Origin: Taxillus chinensis
Taxonomy: Eukaryota > Streptophyta > Magnoliopsida > Santalales > Loranthaceae
Direction: 5' to 3'
Assembly: GCA_023512835.1 (NCBI GenBank)
Contig: CM042085.1
Span: 9,222,062-9,286,061 of the forward strand
DNA length: 64,000 bases
The notes beneath the pieces are model-generated. The model was given only the letters and a program-made list of their open reading frames with translations. It was not told the origin of the DNA and did no database searches. The translations under genes and the position numbers were made by a program. Shown piece after piece: positions 21,440-33,118 of this stretch. How positions within the stretch are numbered: the stretch's first letter is position 1; each line of letters opens with the position of its first letter.

Positions 21440-22365
21440 ATATATCATGATGTGCACATAAATGCATAGTTTGTGTGTAAGAGTTCAATAAGCTAACAGT
21501 TTAGCTTGTAAGCTTCTATCACCGGGATGTGACTCAATAAGCCGATAGTTTGAACTACAAGCCTCTATTATGTGAATGTGAATGATCATTATGGGCATTG
21601 ATGCGGTGGGATTGATGATTCACTTAGGGTAGCGATTGACTATGAACCCAAATAATGGATATGCCTTGTGTTTGTAAATGGCTATGAGCCAGGATGAGAG
21701 ATATGTCTTGTGTTTGTGATTGGCTATGAGCCTGGATGAGGGATATATCTTGTGTTTGTGATTGACTATAATCCTAGATGAGGGATATGGCATTTATTGA
21801 TGAATTGAGGGCTTGTGTGAATATAGCTTGTGTTATGTGTTGCTTGGTTGTATTTACCATGTTACTAGTTAAAATATTACACCTTTGTACACCTACATTG
21901 AAGATATAGTATATAAGTTTTGTTGTTATAAGGCAGTGAAGAGTGACAGTTCACCTACTAAGTTTTTTTATCCACCTCTACTTATTGATTTGTTTTTTTA
22001 GGTACTGATAGGATCTAACTGTGAGTCATGCAATAGGGCGATGATTTTCTTACTTGTGTATGATTTCATGTTTGTTTGGCATATGTTTTATTCCCAAATA
22101 AAGATATGTAGATAGTTGTAATGAACTAATTGATATTTGTGGAATGATGACTTATAATATGATATTTTGAAATTGGTTGCCTGCTATTTTGAAAAAGTAC
22201 TTTAATATCCATATTGTATGGTACTATGGCAATACAAGACAAATGAGACAACACCTGTTATGTATGTCTTCTTTAGATGTTTGTCACTAAACTATTGACT
22301 TTTCAGGTATGAACATGAAAAAGTCATGTATTTGGTTCCGATCCTTTGAAATTGAAAACATGACA
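21440..22365 (+). repeat. Old, diverged Tekay-type LTR remnant (3' part)
   Basis: Colinear with the last 600-700 bp of B's LTR: 'GTTCACCTACTAAG', 'ATCCACCTCTACTTATTG', then 'GTCACTAAACTATTGACTTTTCAGGT', 'AAAAAGTCATGTATTTGGTTCC' and an end TGACA at 22361-22365. Divergence is high, and no PBS or coding sequence follows. It probably predates A and B. Confidence 0.6.
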
Positions 22366-25004
22366 TGTTGTTTATTATATTTCCTTGATTGTCGTCCTAA
22401 CTATTTACATTACAATTGAATGTAAGGGATTGTTTCGGCAAATATTTTAAAAGAGAGATTTATTCATCTAGCTGCAATCCTACTACATACCCAAAACTAA
22501 CATAATCTATCAAAAATTAAACCCATATCATAACCATTGAGCTATAAATGATAAAAATAATAACTATAAAATAAAATAATTAGTTCACACTATTTTTATA
22601 ATCTTTCAAAATATAAAGAATATTAAATTAAAGAAGGGTATAATTAAAAATTAAATTCATTTAATTTAGATGATATTGGAACCACGCACATTAACATTAT
22701 TTAACATTTAACACTTTTATAAATTAGTCACCATAGAATTAACGGTTATCTTTCACCCACCTAGAATTATTGTAGCACTAGAATAACTCTTTTAAATAAT
22801 ATGATCGTGTTATAATTTTGTTGGAGCCGCATAATAAAGCGTGTGATAAAATTAAAATTAATCTAGATCGAAGGAAAATAAAAATCTATCATAATGCCAC
22901 CTGAGGCATTGAGGCAATGCTAGGAAGCCTACAGATTCACCGAACATCGCCTTTTGATTGCGTATAAATATAAGAAAAGGTTTATATAGCTTATTCATTG
23001 GGTGTGCGCGAAACACGTGTAAAAGGGCTTCGCATTGCATTGCCTTAACATAAACATCAAAACAGATGACAGCATGGATCGACCCTATAATATAATATTT
23101 TAAAAAAAATAATATATTTTTATTATATCATAACTATGTGAACGATTATAATTTTTTTTTTTAAATCTTACGATCTTATATGTTGACATATATTTCTTAT
23201 CGATTATATAACTCTAGTAATACATAGCATTCCTCATCAATTTGTGCAAATGACGAATTTAACCGACTGCCTCAAGGATTTGCCACTTACCGTGTATCAT
23301 TTTAACTCGTGGGAAGCACCGACTCAGCTTTTAATTGAGTTGACCTTTGATGCTGTTTACTTGTAGTTTTATCAATGATTAGGGAGACAACATGATAATT
23401 CTTCAATAACCATGCAAATCGACAACAGAATCCTACTGACTGTTCCTCGTTCGTATAACCTAGGATTGGTACACCTCAATTTTATTAATTAGCATTCCAC
23501 TCCATGCATTATCACTGGGTATCATTTAGTGAAATAATATACACATTCACTAAAAATGTGGTGTTATGTGAGTGAAAGAGATGGTAATGTGGTGTTTTAT
23601 CCACAAATGTTGTAATATTTGTGTTACTTTTCAAAAATCTCAATTGTTATATTATATATTCATAAAGTTTATGTCGTAAAATTTTATAGTAATCTAATAA
23701 TTAGATTTTGTACAAATGCAATTATAAAAAATTAAAAATAAATTTGTTCAGTATTTTTTATTTATTATAATTATATTTATGTAAAATCCAACCATCAGAT
23801 TACTATAAAATTTTATAAGCATGACATAAACTACATGAATATATAATCTAACGATTGATTTTTGAAACAAACAATAATAAGTTAGCTAAAAATAAAAGAG
23901 CCGCATCGTGAGGCCCTTTCTCCCCATAACAACGAACTCACCCTCCACTTTTCCACGTACACTCAGCCGTTGTGAATATGTATGGAAACTTGCTATTCGT
24001 TTGTTTAGTTTTTTCATAACAATTTAAAATTTATATTTATATAGTTTGTACCTATTTTCGATATCAATCAATCATATGAAAAACAACATTTATACCTTTT
24101 TTCTTTTTACCTATTTTTCATCTTTTTCACTTCTATCCATTTCTAACTTTTATCAGCATAGCATTAATAATCTAAAAATGCTCTCTGTTAGAGTCGATGA
24201 CTCAGGTCATGCGATCTAGGGGTATAACTTTAAACTGGTCAAACCGATCCAAATCGATCCATCAAAATCGTCAATTTATTTAACTATTCAAACAAAATAA
24301 AAATTTATTTGGTTTGGTTTGAAACCGATTAATATATCGGTTTGGTTTAGTTTGGTTTGATATTTCAAAAACTACATTTTAAATCAAATCGAACCGAATA
24401 ATATTATTATTTCCTTATTTTCTATTTTTTTTATGTTTTAAGACTTATTTATTTATTATTATTTACTAATATTTAATGTGTTGTGTTTATGAATTATATT
24501 ATTCAATTTTGAGACTTATAGTTATAAATTTAATATATATTAGTGTTGATATGTTTATATATTTTACTTTTTTATTTCACGTTATTTCAACTTTCAATAA
24601 TTCAAAAAATTAATGAACCTGAATAATTTTTCAGACTGTTGTTTCAAACTGAACCGATACAAACTGAATTAGTTCGGTCCAATTTAATTTGATCTAAACA
24701 ATAAATTTAATTTAATTTAATTTTTTTAAAACAGAAATATATTAAATTAATGAAAAAAATAACTTATATCGAAATAAATCAAAAACATTTGACCCTCGTG
24801 CCATCACTGAGGAGATCAGAACTCCTTATTTAAAGTTCACGTGGGCTTGAGCTATAGGAGGTCAGAACACAGCCAGCCACTCGTCAATTTGTTTGACTCC
24901 AGCAAAAGCAAAGCTGTCAAATGAGCATTGATTGGTCTTTTATAATTTGGGGTTTTGTTCGGTGGCCAGCTGGTCTGCACTGTGCACACTCCACTTGTTT
25001 GATC
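22366..25004. other. Intergenic AT-rich DNA upstream of the GASA gene
   Basis: No gene recognised. It holds an inverted-repeat element (about 23627-23868) and a region at about 24229-24700 rich in GGTTTGGTTT and its complement in opposed orientation, a common plant dispersed repeat type. The last few hundred bases are the presumed GASA promoter. Confidence 0.5.
23627..23868. repeat. MITE-like inverted repeat
   Basis: The left arm (about 23627-23705, with 'CAAAAATCTCAATTGTTATA' and 'AAATTTTATAGTAATCT'-type blocks) pairs with the complement of the right arm (about 23785-23868). The arms are about 80 bp with a loop of about 80 bp of AT-rich DNA. There is no coding capacity, and I could not fix a target-site duplication. 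Confidence 0.6.
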
Positions 25005-25012
25005 TATTTATA
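25005..25012 (+). promoter_or_regulatory. TATA box of the GASA gene
   Basis: TATTTATA lies about 100 bases before the ATG at 25109, in a normal plant position. Confidence 0.6.
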
Positions 25013-25108
25013 CCTTTGCTTCTCCCTGATGGAAGTACCTAACAAGGAGAGAGCAGGAAGCTGAGTTCCAGGATCTCCACCCTTTCTGGCCAATCCTGCT
25101 GCCTTGCA

Positions 25109-25219
25109 ATGGCTTTGAGAACCATGATTCCTCTTTTGTTGGTCTCTCTTGCCCTGGGTGCTAAAAGTGTATGACCTTGTATTATATTTAATTTGTTCAA
25201 AACCTCTGTGTAGTGGCAT

Positions 25220-25250
<31 letters not shown>

Positions 25251-26013
25251 TACAATGCTTTATCATTGTAATTTGTTCCCATCTACTTCTAACATTAGTG
25301 ACTATTATTTGGGTGCTGTTTCAGGTTTCATCAGAGGATGATGAATACCTCTTAGAGGTAATGTTTGGATTTTTTCCTTGTTTGGCTAGGAGAAAGTTGA
25401 ATATATATATTTTACCGCAACTGCGTCTAACGCAACAATTTTCATAACTTGGCACTTCAGGCCAAAGCCCCACCTCCTGCGACCACATTGAAGCCCCCGG
25501 CAACATCGGTTCCGATAGTGAAGCCCCCGGCCCCACCAGTTCCGACGGTCAAGCCCCCGGCGGCACCAGTTCCCATCATCGTGCCCCCCGGTGCCCCCCA
25601 CTCCCATCGTCAAGCCGCCAGTGGTTGCACCGAATCCCCCCGCAAGGACAACTAAAGGTTGCTTAGCACTTACAACTCAGCAACAATTATTATTATTATT
25701 ATTATGAGAGTGGATTTCATATTACTAATGGTTGGTTTGCACTCGGTAGCAATTTAAGTTTTCTTTGTTTCTTTTAAAATATAATTTTAAATCTCTAATA
25801 ATTTTTGTGAACGTGCGTGTTTCTGCAGTTTGTAACTCCCAATGCACTAACAGGTGCAGTCTACACTCAAGGAAGGGGTTATGCATGAGAGCATGCCTGA
25901 CATGCTGTGACAGATGCAAGTGTGTTCCACCGGGTACTTATGGGAACCGGGAAATGTGTGGAAAGTGCTACACCGACATGAGGACACACGGCAACAGACC
26001 CAAGTGCCCATGA
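25109..26013 (+). CDS. GASA: GASA/Snakin family gibberellin-regulated protein with proline-rich region (one-base frameshift in exon 3)
   Basis: Exons are 25109-25168, 25325-25357, 25461-25657 and 25829-26013, all with GT/AG introns. The product starts with a signal peptide (MALRTMIPLLLVSLALG), then an acidic linker, then a proline-rich segment with repeated V-P-x-V-K-P-P units. It ends with a 60-residue GASA domain holding all 12 conserved cysteines (CNSQCTNRC, CMRACLTCC, CKCVPPG, CGKCY, KCP). This layout resembles Arabidopsis GASA14: a secreted, gibberellin-responsive cell-wall peptide. Exon 3 is 197 nt and must be 196 for exon 4 to be in frame. An extra C in the run at 25584-25589 shifts the frame and leads to a stop (TAA 25654-25656) before the GASA domain. 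Sequence downstream in the correct frame stays clean (PTPIVKPPVVAPNPP), so a consensus error or a very recent mutation is likely. Confidence 0.9.
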
Positions 26014-28910
26014 AGAATGCTACCGTGTCTTTTCTATCCTGTCGTCTTTGTTTTTGGTCCGTCAATGCCAAAATGTAATAAAATGCTAAAATGCCTGGGC
26101 TAAAATATTCAAGATGTAGCTGCTAACTGCAATCGTTGTTTGCCCATGTGACGTTACTAGTTTTCCTTGCTGTAGGATGCCATGTGATGTTGTCACCAAC
26201 TCTGGGGATGATATTAATATCCAGTGTCAGCTATTGTTTTCCCATGAATTTCTTTTGCTGTGTTTATGAACAATTAATCCTGGACCTTTACCTTGAGAAT
26301 CTTGACAGCAGCATATGGGTGTTTTCCGGTTCCCCCTGCACTTGGATTTCTTATTATTTACTACGCCGTACTTGGGATTTCTGCAGGGCTTATCTGTGAT
26401 CCGAGTCCCTTCTCGAGCACGGTCGTTGCATCCCACCAACTATCCTTAACTCTCCTAAATCTACAAGTCTACCCATTTGTTTCAGTCCAGTGCGTCACTA
26501 CAAATCTCAGACCTTGTCTGATTCTATTTGCCTCACCACAAATTGTTTTTTACACGATCAAACAAGAAATCCACAGATCTGTACCCATTTGTTTCATTTT
26601 ATTCTACTAATTTCTAACCTTGCTTCACCGCGATTCGTCCTTTACAGGATCAATCATGTTGAATTTATCCAAGTTAAATGAAATCATGTTGTTTAATTTA
26701 TAATTTAACTTTTTATGTTGGTCTGCTCTTCAACAGGTGCTAATTGTTTATCGCATGATTACTCGTGCGCACGCTCATTGTCCAATTACAATTTTGATTT
26801 CGAGAAAAACTGGATCAAATTACAATTGGATGATTGCTAAAACGTCACGGAATTAGACTAGACTTACCACTTATTAATGCGCATCACTTAATCAATTTAT
26901 GGAATTTACGTGAACTAGTTAAGTAATCGTGTGGAAAATGTTCGTGTGAAAAATGTTAAGCAATGATTATGAAAGTTGTAGAATGCTGAGAAAACTTGTA
27001 TTAGAATACAATTTTTAAGTACAAATTTTAACATTAAATCATGTTTTACAAGTACATGGAAGGGCTTTTTTTAAATCTACCACCAAAAGACATCTTGCAC
27101 TTATGTACAAATCGCCAATACTTATCCTGTTTCACTTTATAAGTTATACAAACGTTAAAATGATACAAATATGTTATAAAAATGTATTGTGAGGCTATAG
27201 GGTTAGCATTTTATAGGCATTAAGCAGAGATAAGAGACATTAATGTGTTGGCGAAATGGTTGGGTTGTTGTGACAAGTTTATTGTGTTATTGTGAAATTT
27301 AAGAAGATTGTCTGGAGTATTGGAGCAAAGAGTAAATACGTTGTTTAGCCAATTTTATAGTTTTCCAAAACCTTAGTTGGTATCTAACATTTATAGATAG
27401 GATTTAATATTGAAATTTAATTTGTCTCATCTTGAAAATGTATCCTTTAACTTTTATTTGCATGTTTTAGGTGGAATTGTAGGTGAAAACAATGGAATTG
27501 ACTATTAGAAACTAAAACAAAGGGTAAAAAAACCCTAGGTAGGTTTGACAGTGAAGAAGATGGTGTAGTCGAGATCGAAGCTTGAAGCCTGACTGAAGCT
27601 CAGTTGACACATTTGCCTATCAATAAGTTTTTTTTGGTGTGTACCAATGTATCTTTTTGAAACTCGTTTTTGCCTTTGACCCTACTTGAAAATAACCTTT
27701 CACGGAAATGACTTTAGGGGATCCATTTTTTTGGAGAAACTCATGTAAGCGCATATTTGAGACATTAACTTATGACATTGACTCTCATTGATCATGTTTG
27801 ACATTGCATGGGTTGGTACTGCTCTACTATAACTTTTTTTTCTCTACAAAATTGAACGCAATCAATTTTATTTGTTAACAAATTCCATTTTCTACCATTT
27901 CGTACTAATTTCAGAGAAAAATAGGGCCAAATACTTGGAGGCTTAAGTGAGCATGTATCTGGTTTGGACCAAATGTGATATAATGCTGGGCCCACATAAA
28001 ATGAGGTACAAAATATGATAATTAAGATTATGAATTTTTATGGAAGGAAAGCACTAAGTGCATATTGGGTATAGATTTTTGTTTGTTGTATTGATTTCAT
28101 GACTTTTGATTTTATTAAAGTTGAAACTTGAATTTAAATTTAAATTTAATATTTTAAAAAAATTATATTTTCGTAACTGAAATCACATTAGAAAAAGCCG
28201 TGTATAGCGCATAGTTTTGGTTTCAATCTTAGCCTTAACAAATTTCTTTGCCTCAAACTTTAAATCAAGATACCACCATCACTCATTTCCCTTCAATCAT
28301 CAATTTTTGAAATTCACAACATGTAATTCGTAATAAAAAAATAATAGGAGAAAAAGAAAAACATTATCACAATTTACCCATCTCTAACTGCACGTCCCTT
28401 GCCGAAATCCACCATGCCTTTACTACGGCCCAATGATCTCCCTTGACATGAGCACGCACACTCGCACGCACCAACAACATCATCTCCCATGATGCAAGCG
28501 ACGAACGGCACGAAGTGATACAACCTCCCGTGGGTCTTCTTCTCTATCTTCATTTGGGTTTTTCTCGATCTCCGGTGGAGGCGGCTCCAAAATGGGAGAT
28601 TCACAATGGTTAGAGGCGCACGACGGAGTATTGACAGTGTCATTGCTAAATACGGATGGTGTATGACTGGGTTCTTCTTTTGGTGTCAATTAATTGTTTG
28701 TAGAGGGTTTGTAATAGCCAAGGAGGAAGAGAGGGGCAAAGAAGCAGCGGAGGAGATAGAGAAAATGATATAAAAGAATAAGGTAATAAATTTGAGGAAA
28801 AAAATTGAGTACTTAGATTGAAAAAGTTGAATAGGTTGACTCAAATGTCTCATGAGACCCAGATTTCAATCCTTGTTTTAAATTTTGTATACTAGAGTGT
28901 TTAGTGCTAG
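26014..28910. other. Intergenic DNA downstream of GASA
   Basis: Contains the GASA 3' untranslated region (AATAAAATG near 26078) and then AT-rich sequence. Short open stretches, including 28374-28689 on the minus strand, show no domain I know. No gene called. Confidence 0.5.
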
Positions 28911-28919
28911 TATTTTTTA

Positions 28920-29100
28920 TTTTGTATTTTGATATTTTAGGTTTTTTTGATTGGAGTTGAGTTTGAATTTTGAATTTGAAAAATAAAATTTGTTTGGTAG
29001 GAGTAGAAATTTGTTTTAATAAGTGTGCTTTTTTCAAAACCGAATCCCACAAAAATGAAAGGAAAAAGAAAATATACTAAGAAAAAAATTGGATCCGCAC
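28920..29100. repeat. Dispersed AT-rich repeat, copy 1
   Basis: Shares the order of blocks 'TTGGAGTT', 'AATTTGAAAA..AATTTG', a GGAG stretch, 'TTTTAA..A..GTGTG/C' and 'TTTTTTCAAA' with the copies near 30540, 30870 and 37740. There is no coding content. Confidence 0.4.
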
Positions 29101-29176
29101 AAAAAATGAAGTACGAGATTTAAAAGATATTTTCATAAACAACAACTTTATTTAAATCAAAGTATGAAAACGAGTA

Positions 29177-29860
<684 letters not shown>

Positions 29861-30539
29861 TGAATAGGTGAAATTGATGTTTGTATGATATTGCATATGT
29901 GATTGTTAGCTTGTCTTTATTGTTTCTATGCTAAACAACAAATTAAAATGGTTGAAATAATGAGATTAAAGTGTGACCGTGTTCTAAGTCGAAAGAAATT
30001 ATGTTTAGGCTTCCTTAAAGTCTTAAGATGTTATTTTAAGTTGTAATTTGGTGTTTGGAACTCAAACTTTGGTGAATTTTCGGTTTTGACTGAACCTGTG
30101 GTCGTAAAGTCGTCAAAAATTTGCAAAAATACAAAATTGGGGAAGAACAAGAAGTTAGGTTGTGACTTTAGGGGGTAAAATGAGCCAGTTTGGCCTGGAC
30201 CGCGTCTTAAACAAACTGGACAAAGCTCAGCCTGGCCGCCCGCAACGATCTGTAGGGGCCCACTGCAATCGGGGTGCTGTGCGCTTCCGTTTTCATCGCT
30301 TCACCTCCATTTTGTTCTAAATGCATTGGGGATGATTGTGAGGACTTTAGGGGTTGTTACCTTAGTATTAACGAGCTATTTTAACGGTGTTATGATGTAA
30401 ATTTGACATCATAAAGAGTGTTATAAATGTCGGGGGTTAGAGACCCAACGGGATGCCAGTTTAACATTGTGAGTGTCTAATTAGGTTGTGTTAGGAACTT
30501 GTTACTTATATGGTTAAGATGTGTGACAATCCAAACCTT
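29861..30539. other. Unassigned DNA, possibly a continuation of the LTR remnant
   Basis: No gene. Weak similarity to the middle of the Tekay LTR. A GC-richer patch lies at 30180-30300. Confidence 0.35.
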
Positions 30540-31115
30540 TGAATTAGATTTCAAATATAAAAAAATAGGATCTATTTGGTACGAGTTTTGTTTTTATATT
30601 ATGTTTTTTGAATTATGTAAGAGTTCGTGTTAAATTATAATTTGAAAATAAATTTTGTTTAGTAAGAGAGAAAATGTGTTTTAAAAAGAGCGTGTATTTT
30701 TTCAAATTGTATCTAAATTTTTTTTAAAATAGTGAGTCCAAGTAATAAAATAGAGAAAAGGTGAAATTAAATTAAATTAAATTAAAAAAAATTAAGTCTC
30801 CCAACAAAATTGAGTTTATATTTGAAAACAGAAAAAGTTAGAAATATTTTAAAAAATAATTATAAGGAATTTCTGTTTTTTGTTTTTGAATTCAGTTGGA
30901 GTTCATATTGAATTATAATTTGAAAATAATTTGTATTTGATGGGAGAGAAAATGGGTTTTAAAAAGAATATGTATTTTTTAAAATTAAGTTTAAAAAAAT
31001 TAAAAAAAAAATATTTGGTTGGCCCGAGTAATAAAATAAAAAAAAAATTAAAAATTATTTGAATCTTCCGATAGAATTGAATTTAGATTTAAAAATAAAA
31101 AATAATTAATTTTTT
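30540..31115. repeat. Dispersed AT-rich repeat, copies 2 and 3 in direct orientation
   Basis: Two diverged copies (about 30540-30845 and 30870-31115) share 'GTT..GTGTTAAATTATAATTTGAAAATAA', 'GAGAGAAAATG.GTTTTAAAAAGA', 'GAGTAATAAAATA' and 'TTGA.TTTA.ATTT' blocks. A further copy is at about 37740-38000. Confidence 0.5.
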
Positions 31116-31154
31116 TTTAAATACAACTATTATAGGAATGTTTGATTATATTTT

Positions 31155-31325
31155 TTTTTCGATTTTAAAATATGATAGTTATTTTGAGTATAAAAAACTA
31201 AAAATTAAAAACAACAAAAGATTATTTTCATTCTAAAGGTCTTTTAAAATAAAGATAATCCTTTATTATTTTTAATTTTTTATTTTTTATACCCAAAAAG
31301 AACTACCAAAACGAAAACAAAAAAT
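31155..31325. repeat. Fold-back MITE-like hairpin
   Basis: Arms of about 70 bp (31155-31232 and 31251-31325) are complementary, with TTTTCGTTTTGGTAGTT / TCGATTTTAAAATATGATAGTT at the tips. The centre is short (TTCTAAAGGTCTTTTAAAA). A related hairpin is at 44475-44635. Confidence 0.6.
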
Positions 31326-31569
31326 AAGCCAATTAAACATATGTCCATAAGACTCACTATTTAAAAAATATTTTAAATATATATATATATATTATTTTTA
31401 AATTCAAATAAACTCACACCAGATTTATGGTTTTTAAAAAACTAGGAGGATTCGCCATGTCCCTAAACGGAGTGCATGAATCTATTATTTAAAAAAAAAC
31501 TATTTTTAAATGTATATTATTATTAAAATAAAATAATAAAAACAATCACGACTACTACGAAATTCCTTC

Positions 31570-32752
31570 CTTCGTAAGTCCCTTAGTTTTATTTGATAGG
31601 ATTTCAAATTCAATTTGATTCTTCCACCATAGAAGTTTGTCTTAATTTTGGATCCTCAAATGTTGAGGGCCCAACCACACTCTCAATGCTGAAGTAAACT
31701 CCTCACAACTCCCCACCCTTCCTAAATCCCTTAGCCAAGAGAACCTTCAATGTAGAAGAAGGCAATTGAATTTTCTAATCTTCATAAATGTTCAAACAAC
31801 TGTTCAAATTTAAGAATCAATTCTATAGGATCTATCCTATTGAATTTTGGGAAATCTAATCTTAGGGATCTAGCATGCATTCCTTCATTCTCCTCAAATA
31901 AAGTATTGTTATACTGGCCTCTACCATGAGATGATCCTTTTCCTACGGTTGGATTATTAGCTTGTATGGCTAATTGGTCATAACTGGATGTCAAATTATC
32001 AAGCTGTCGTAAAACTGCTTCTGTTAGGATTTGGTCAAGGCGCAGGCCCACCCGCATGTCACAATATTGTCCGCTTTGGGTCGGCCCGCACGGCTTTAAA
32101 ACGCGTTGTTATATTTTGGGCCTGCTTCACTGTATAAGCTTCTTGACTTCTCCTTTTTCTTCCGATATGGGACACAATTTCCCAACAATCCCCCCCTTGT
32201 CACATATCGAACTACAGCATAGGCTAGAGACGCACCTATGAAACTGATGAGCTACCACCATGTGGGCCGTCATGGGAGCTCCCCCTCAATGTACATTCTG
32301 ATTGAGAGCAGACAGATTCGATCACCTGAAGACAAGGATTTGTATTCCAATCTAATACCGCCGCACACTACAGGACACGCCGCTCGACAGACTACACCGA
32401 GAAGACTTTCGATATAATGAAACACCAGACGAAGACAACCAGGTTCTGATACCAGTTTGTTAGGATTTGGTCAAGGCGCAGGCCCACCCGCATGTCACAA
32501 TATTGTCCGTTTTGGGCTCGCCAGATCGGCGCGTACGGCTTTAAAACGCATTATTACATTTTGAGCCTGCTTCACTATATAAGCTTCTTGACTTCTCCTT
32601 TTTCTTCTGATATGGGACACAATTTCCCAACAGCTTCCATCATGTTTTTTTGTTGACTTTGTTTTTCATGCAGGTGTATTGTTTCATCTTTGAGAAGACG
32701 TCCATCCTTGTTTTTCAGCCTGGCGTGTGCCTTCAGCCATGTGACAGGAATG
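31570..32752 (-). pseudogene. gag: Ty3/gypsy gag fragment (interrupted by a TRIM)
   Basis: On the minus strand, peptide blocks include 'ARSLRLDFPKFNRIDPIELI' followed by a heptad of hydrophobic residues (capsid start). Further down are 'FYIEGSL' and 'FGPSTFEDPKLRQTSMVEES' with stops between them. Upstream, from 32750 to 32638, come 'RLKNKDGRLLKDETIHLHEK'-like residues. The capsid pattern (R-L-D-F-P-x-F-N-G-x-D-P, then E-G, then F-G-P-x-x-[FY]-E-D-P) is typical of plant Ty3 gag. The frame is cut by a TRIM at 32022-32632 and ends without protease or RT, so the element is truncated. Confidence 0.7.
32022..32632 (-). mobile_element. Complete TRIM (terminal-repeat retrotransposon in miniature)
   Basis: A 611-bp element with direct terminal repeats at 32022-32187 (166 bp) and 32458-32632 (175 bp), both TGTTAGGATTTGGTCAAGG...TTTCCCAACA. 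The 5-bp duplication GCTTC flanks it (32017-32021 and 32633-32637). On the minus strand the PBS TGGTATCAGAA follows the first LTR at 32454-32444, and a G-rich polypurine tract precedes the second. The internal region of about 270 bp has no coding sequence. I do not see the 5S rRNA-like sequence of Cassandra TRIMs. It is inserted in the gag of another element. Confidence 0.9.
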
Positions 32753-32772
32753 CCACTTTGATACCATTGTCA

Positions 32773-33113
32773 TGTTCTGGGAAGATTTAGAATTACATCT
32801 GAAGATATGATCTGATTGAACTATTCTGTAAATTATATAGGCGCGCACTTTGAGGGGCCTTGTCCTCCACTGTGTTTTCACAGTTTATAAAAATCTTGAT
32901 GATTTGTTTTATTTCACAGTTCTCATATTTAAACCAAATTACAAGCATAACTTCTAAACACTTAACTGCCCATTGTCACAATCAATCCACTCCTATTTTA
33001 ACCCACACATTAACTGACATAGACACATAATCCATACAACTCCCTGCATAAATAAATACAAACATAAGAGAAAATAAATTACAGTACACATGCTACCAGT
33101 AAATCTTCCAACA
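32773..33113 (-). repeat. 5' LTR of the truncated gypsy element
   Basis: On the minus strand it begins TGTTGGAAGATTTAC at 33113 and ends TTCCCAGAACA at 32773. It is followed by a PBS-like TGGTATCAAAGTGG (32766-32753) and then the gag fragment. The length is about 341 bp. No 3' partner was found, so the left part of the element is lost. Confidence 0.65.
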
Positions 33114-33118
33114 GCTTT

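Noticed and set aside
28374..28689. Overlapping minus-strand open frames with Pro/Glu-rich peptide
   Set aside because: Biased composition, no domain and no conserved start or splice pattern.
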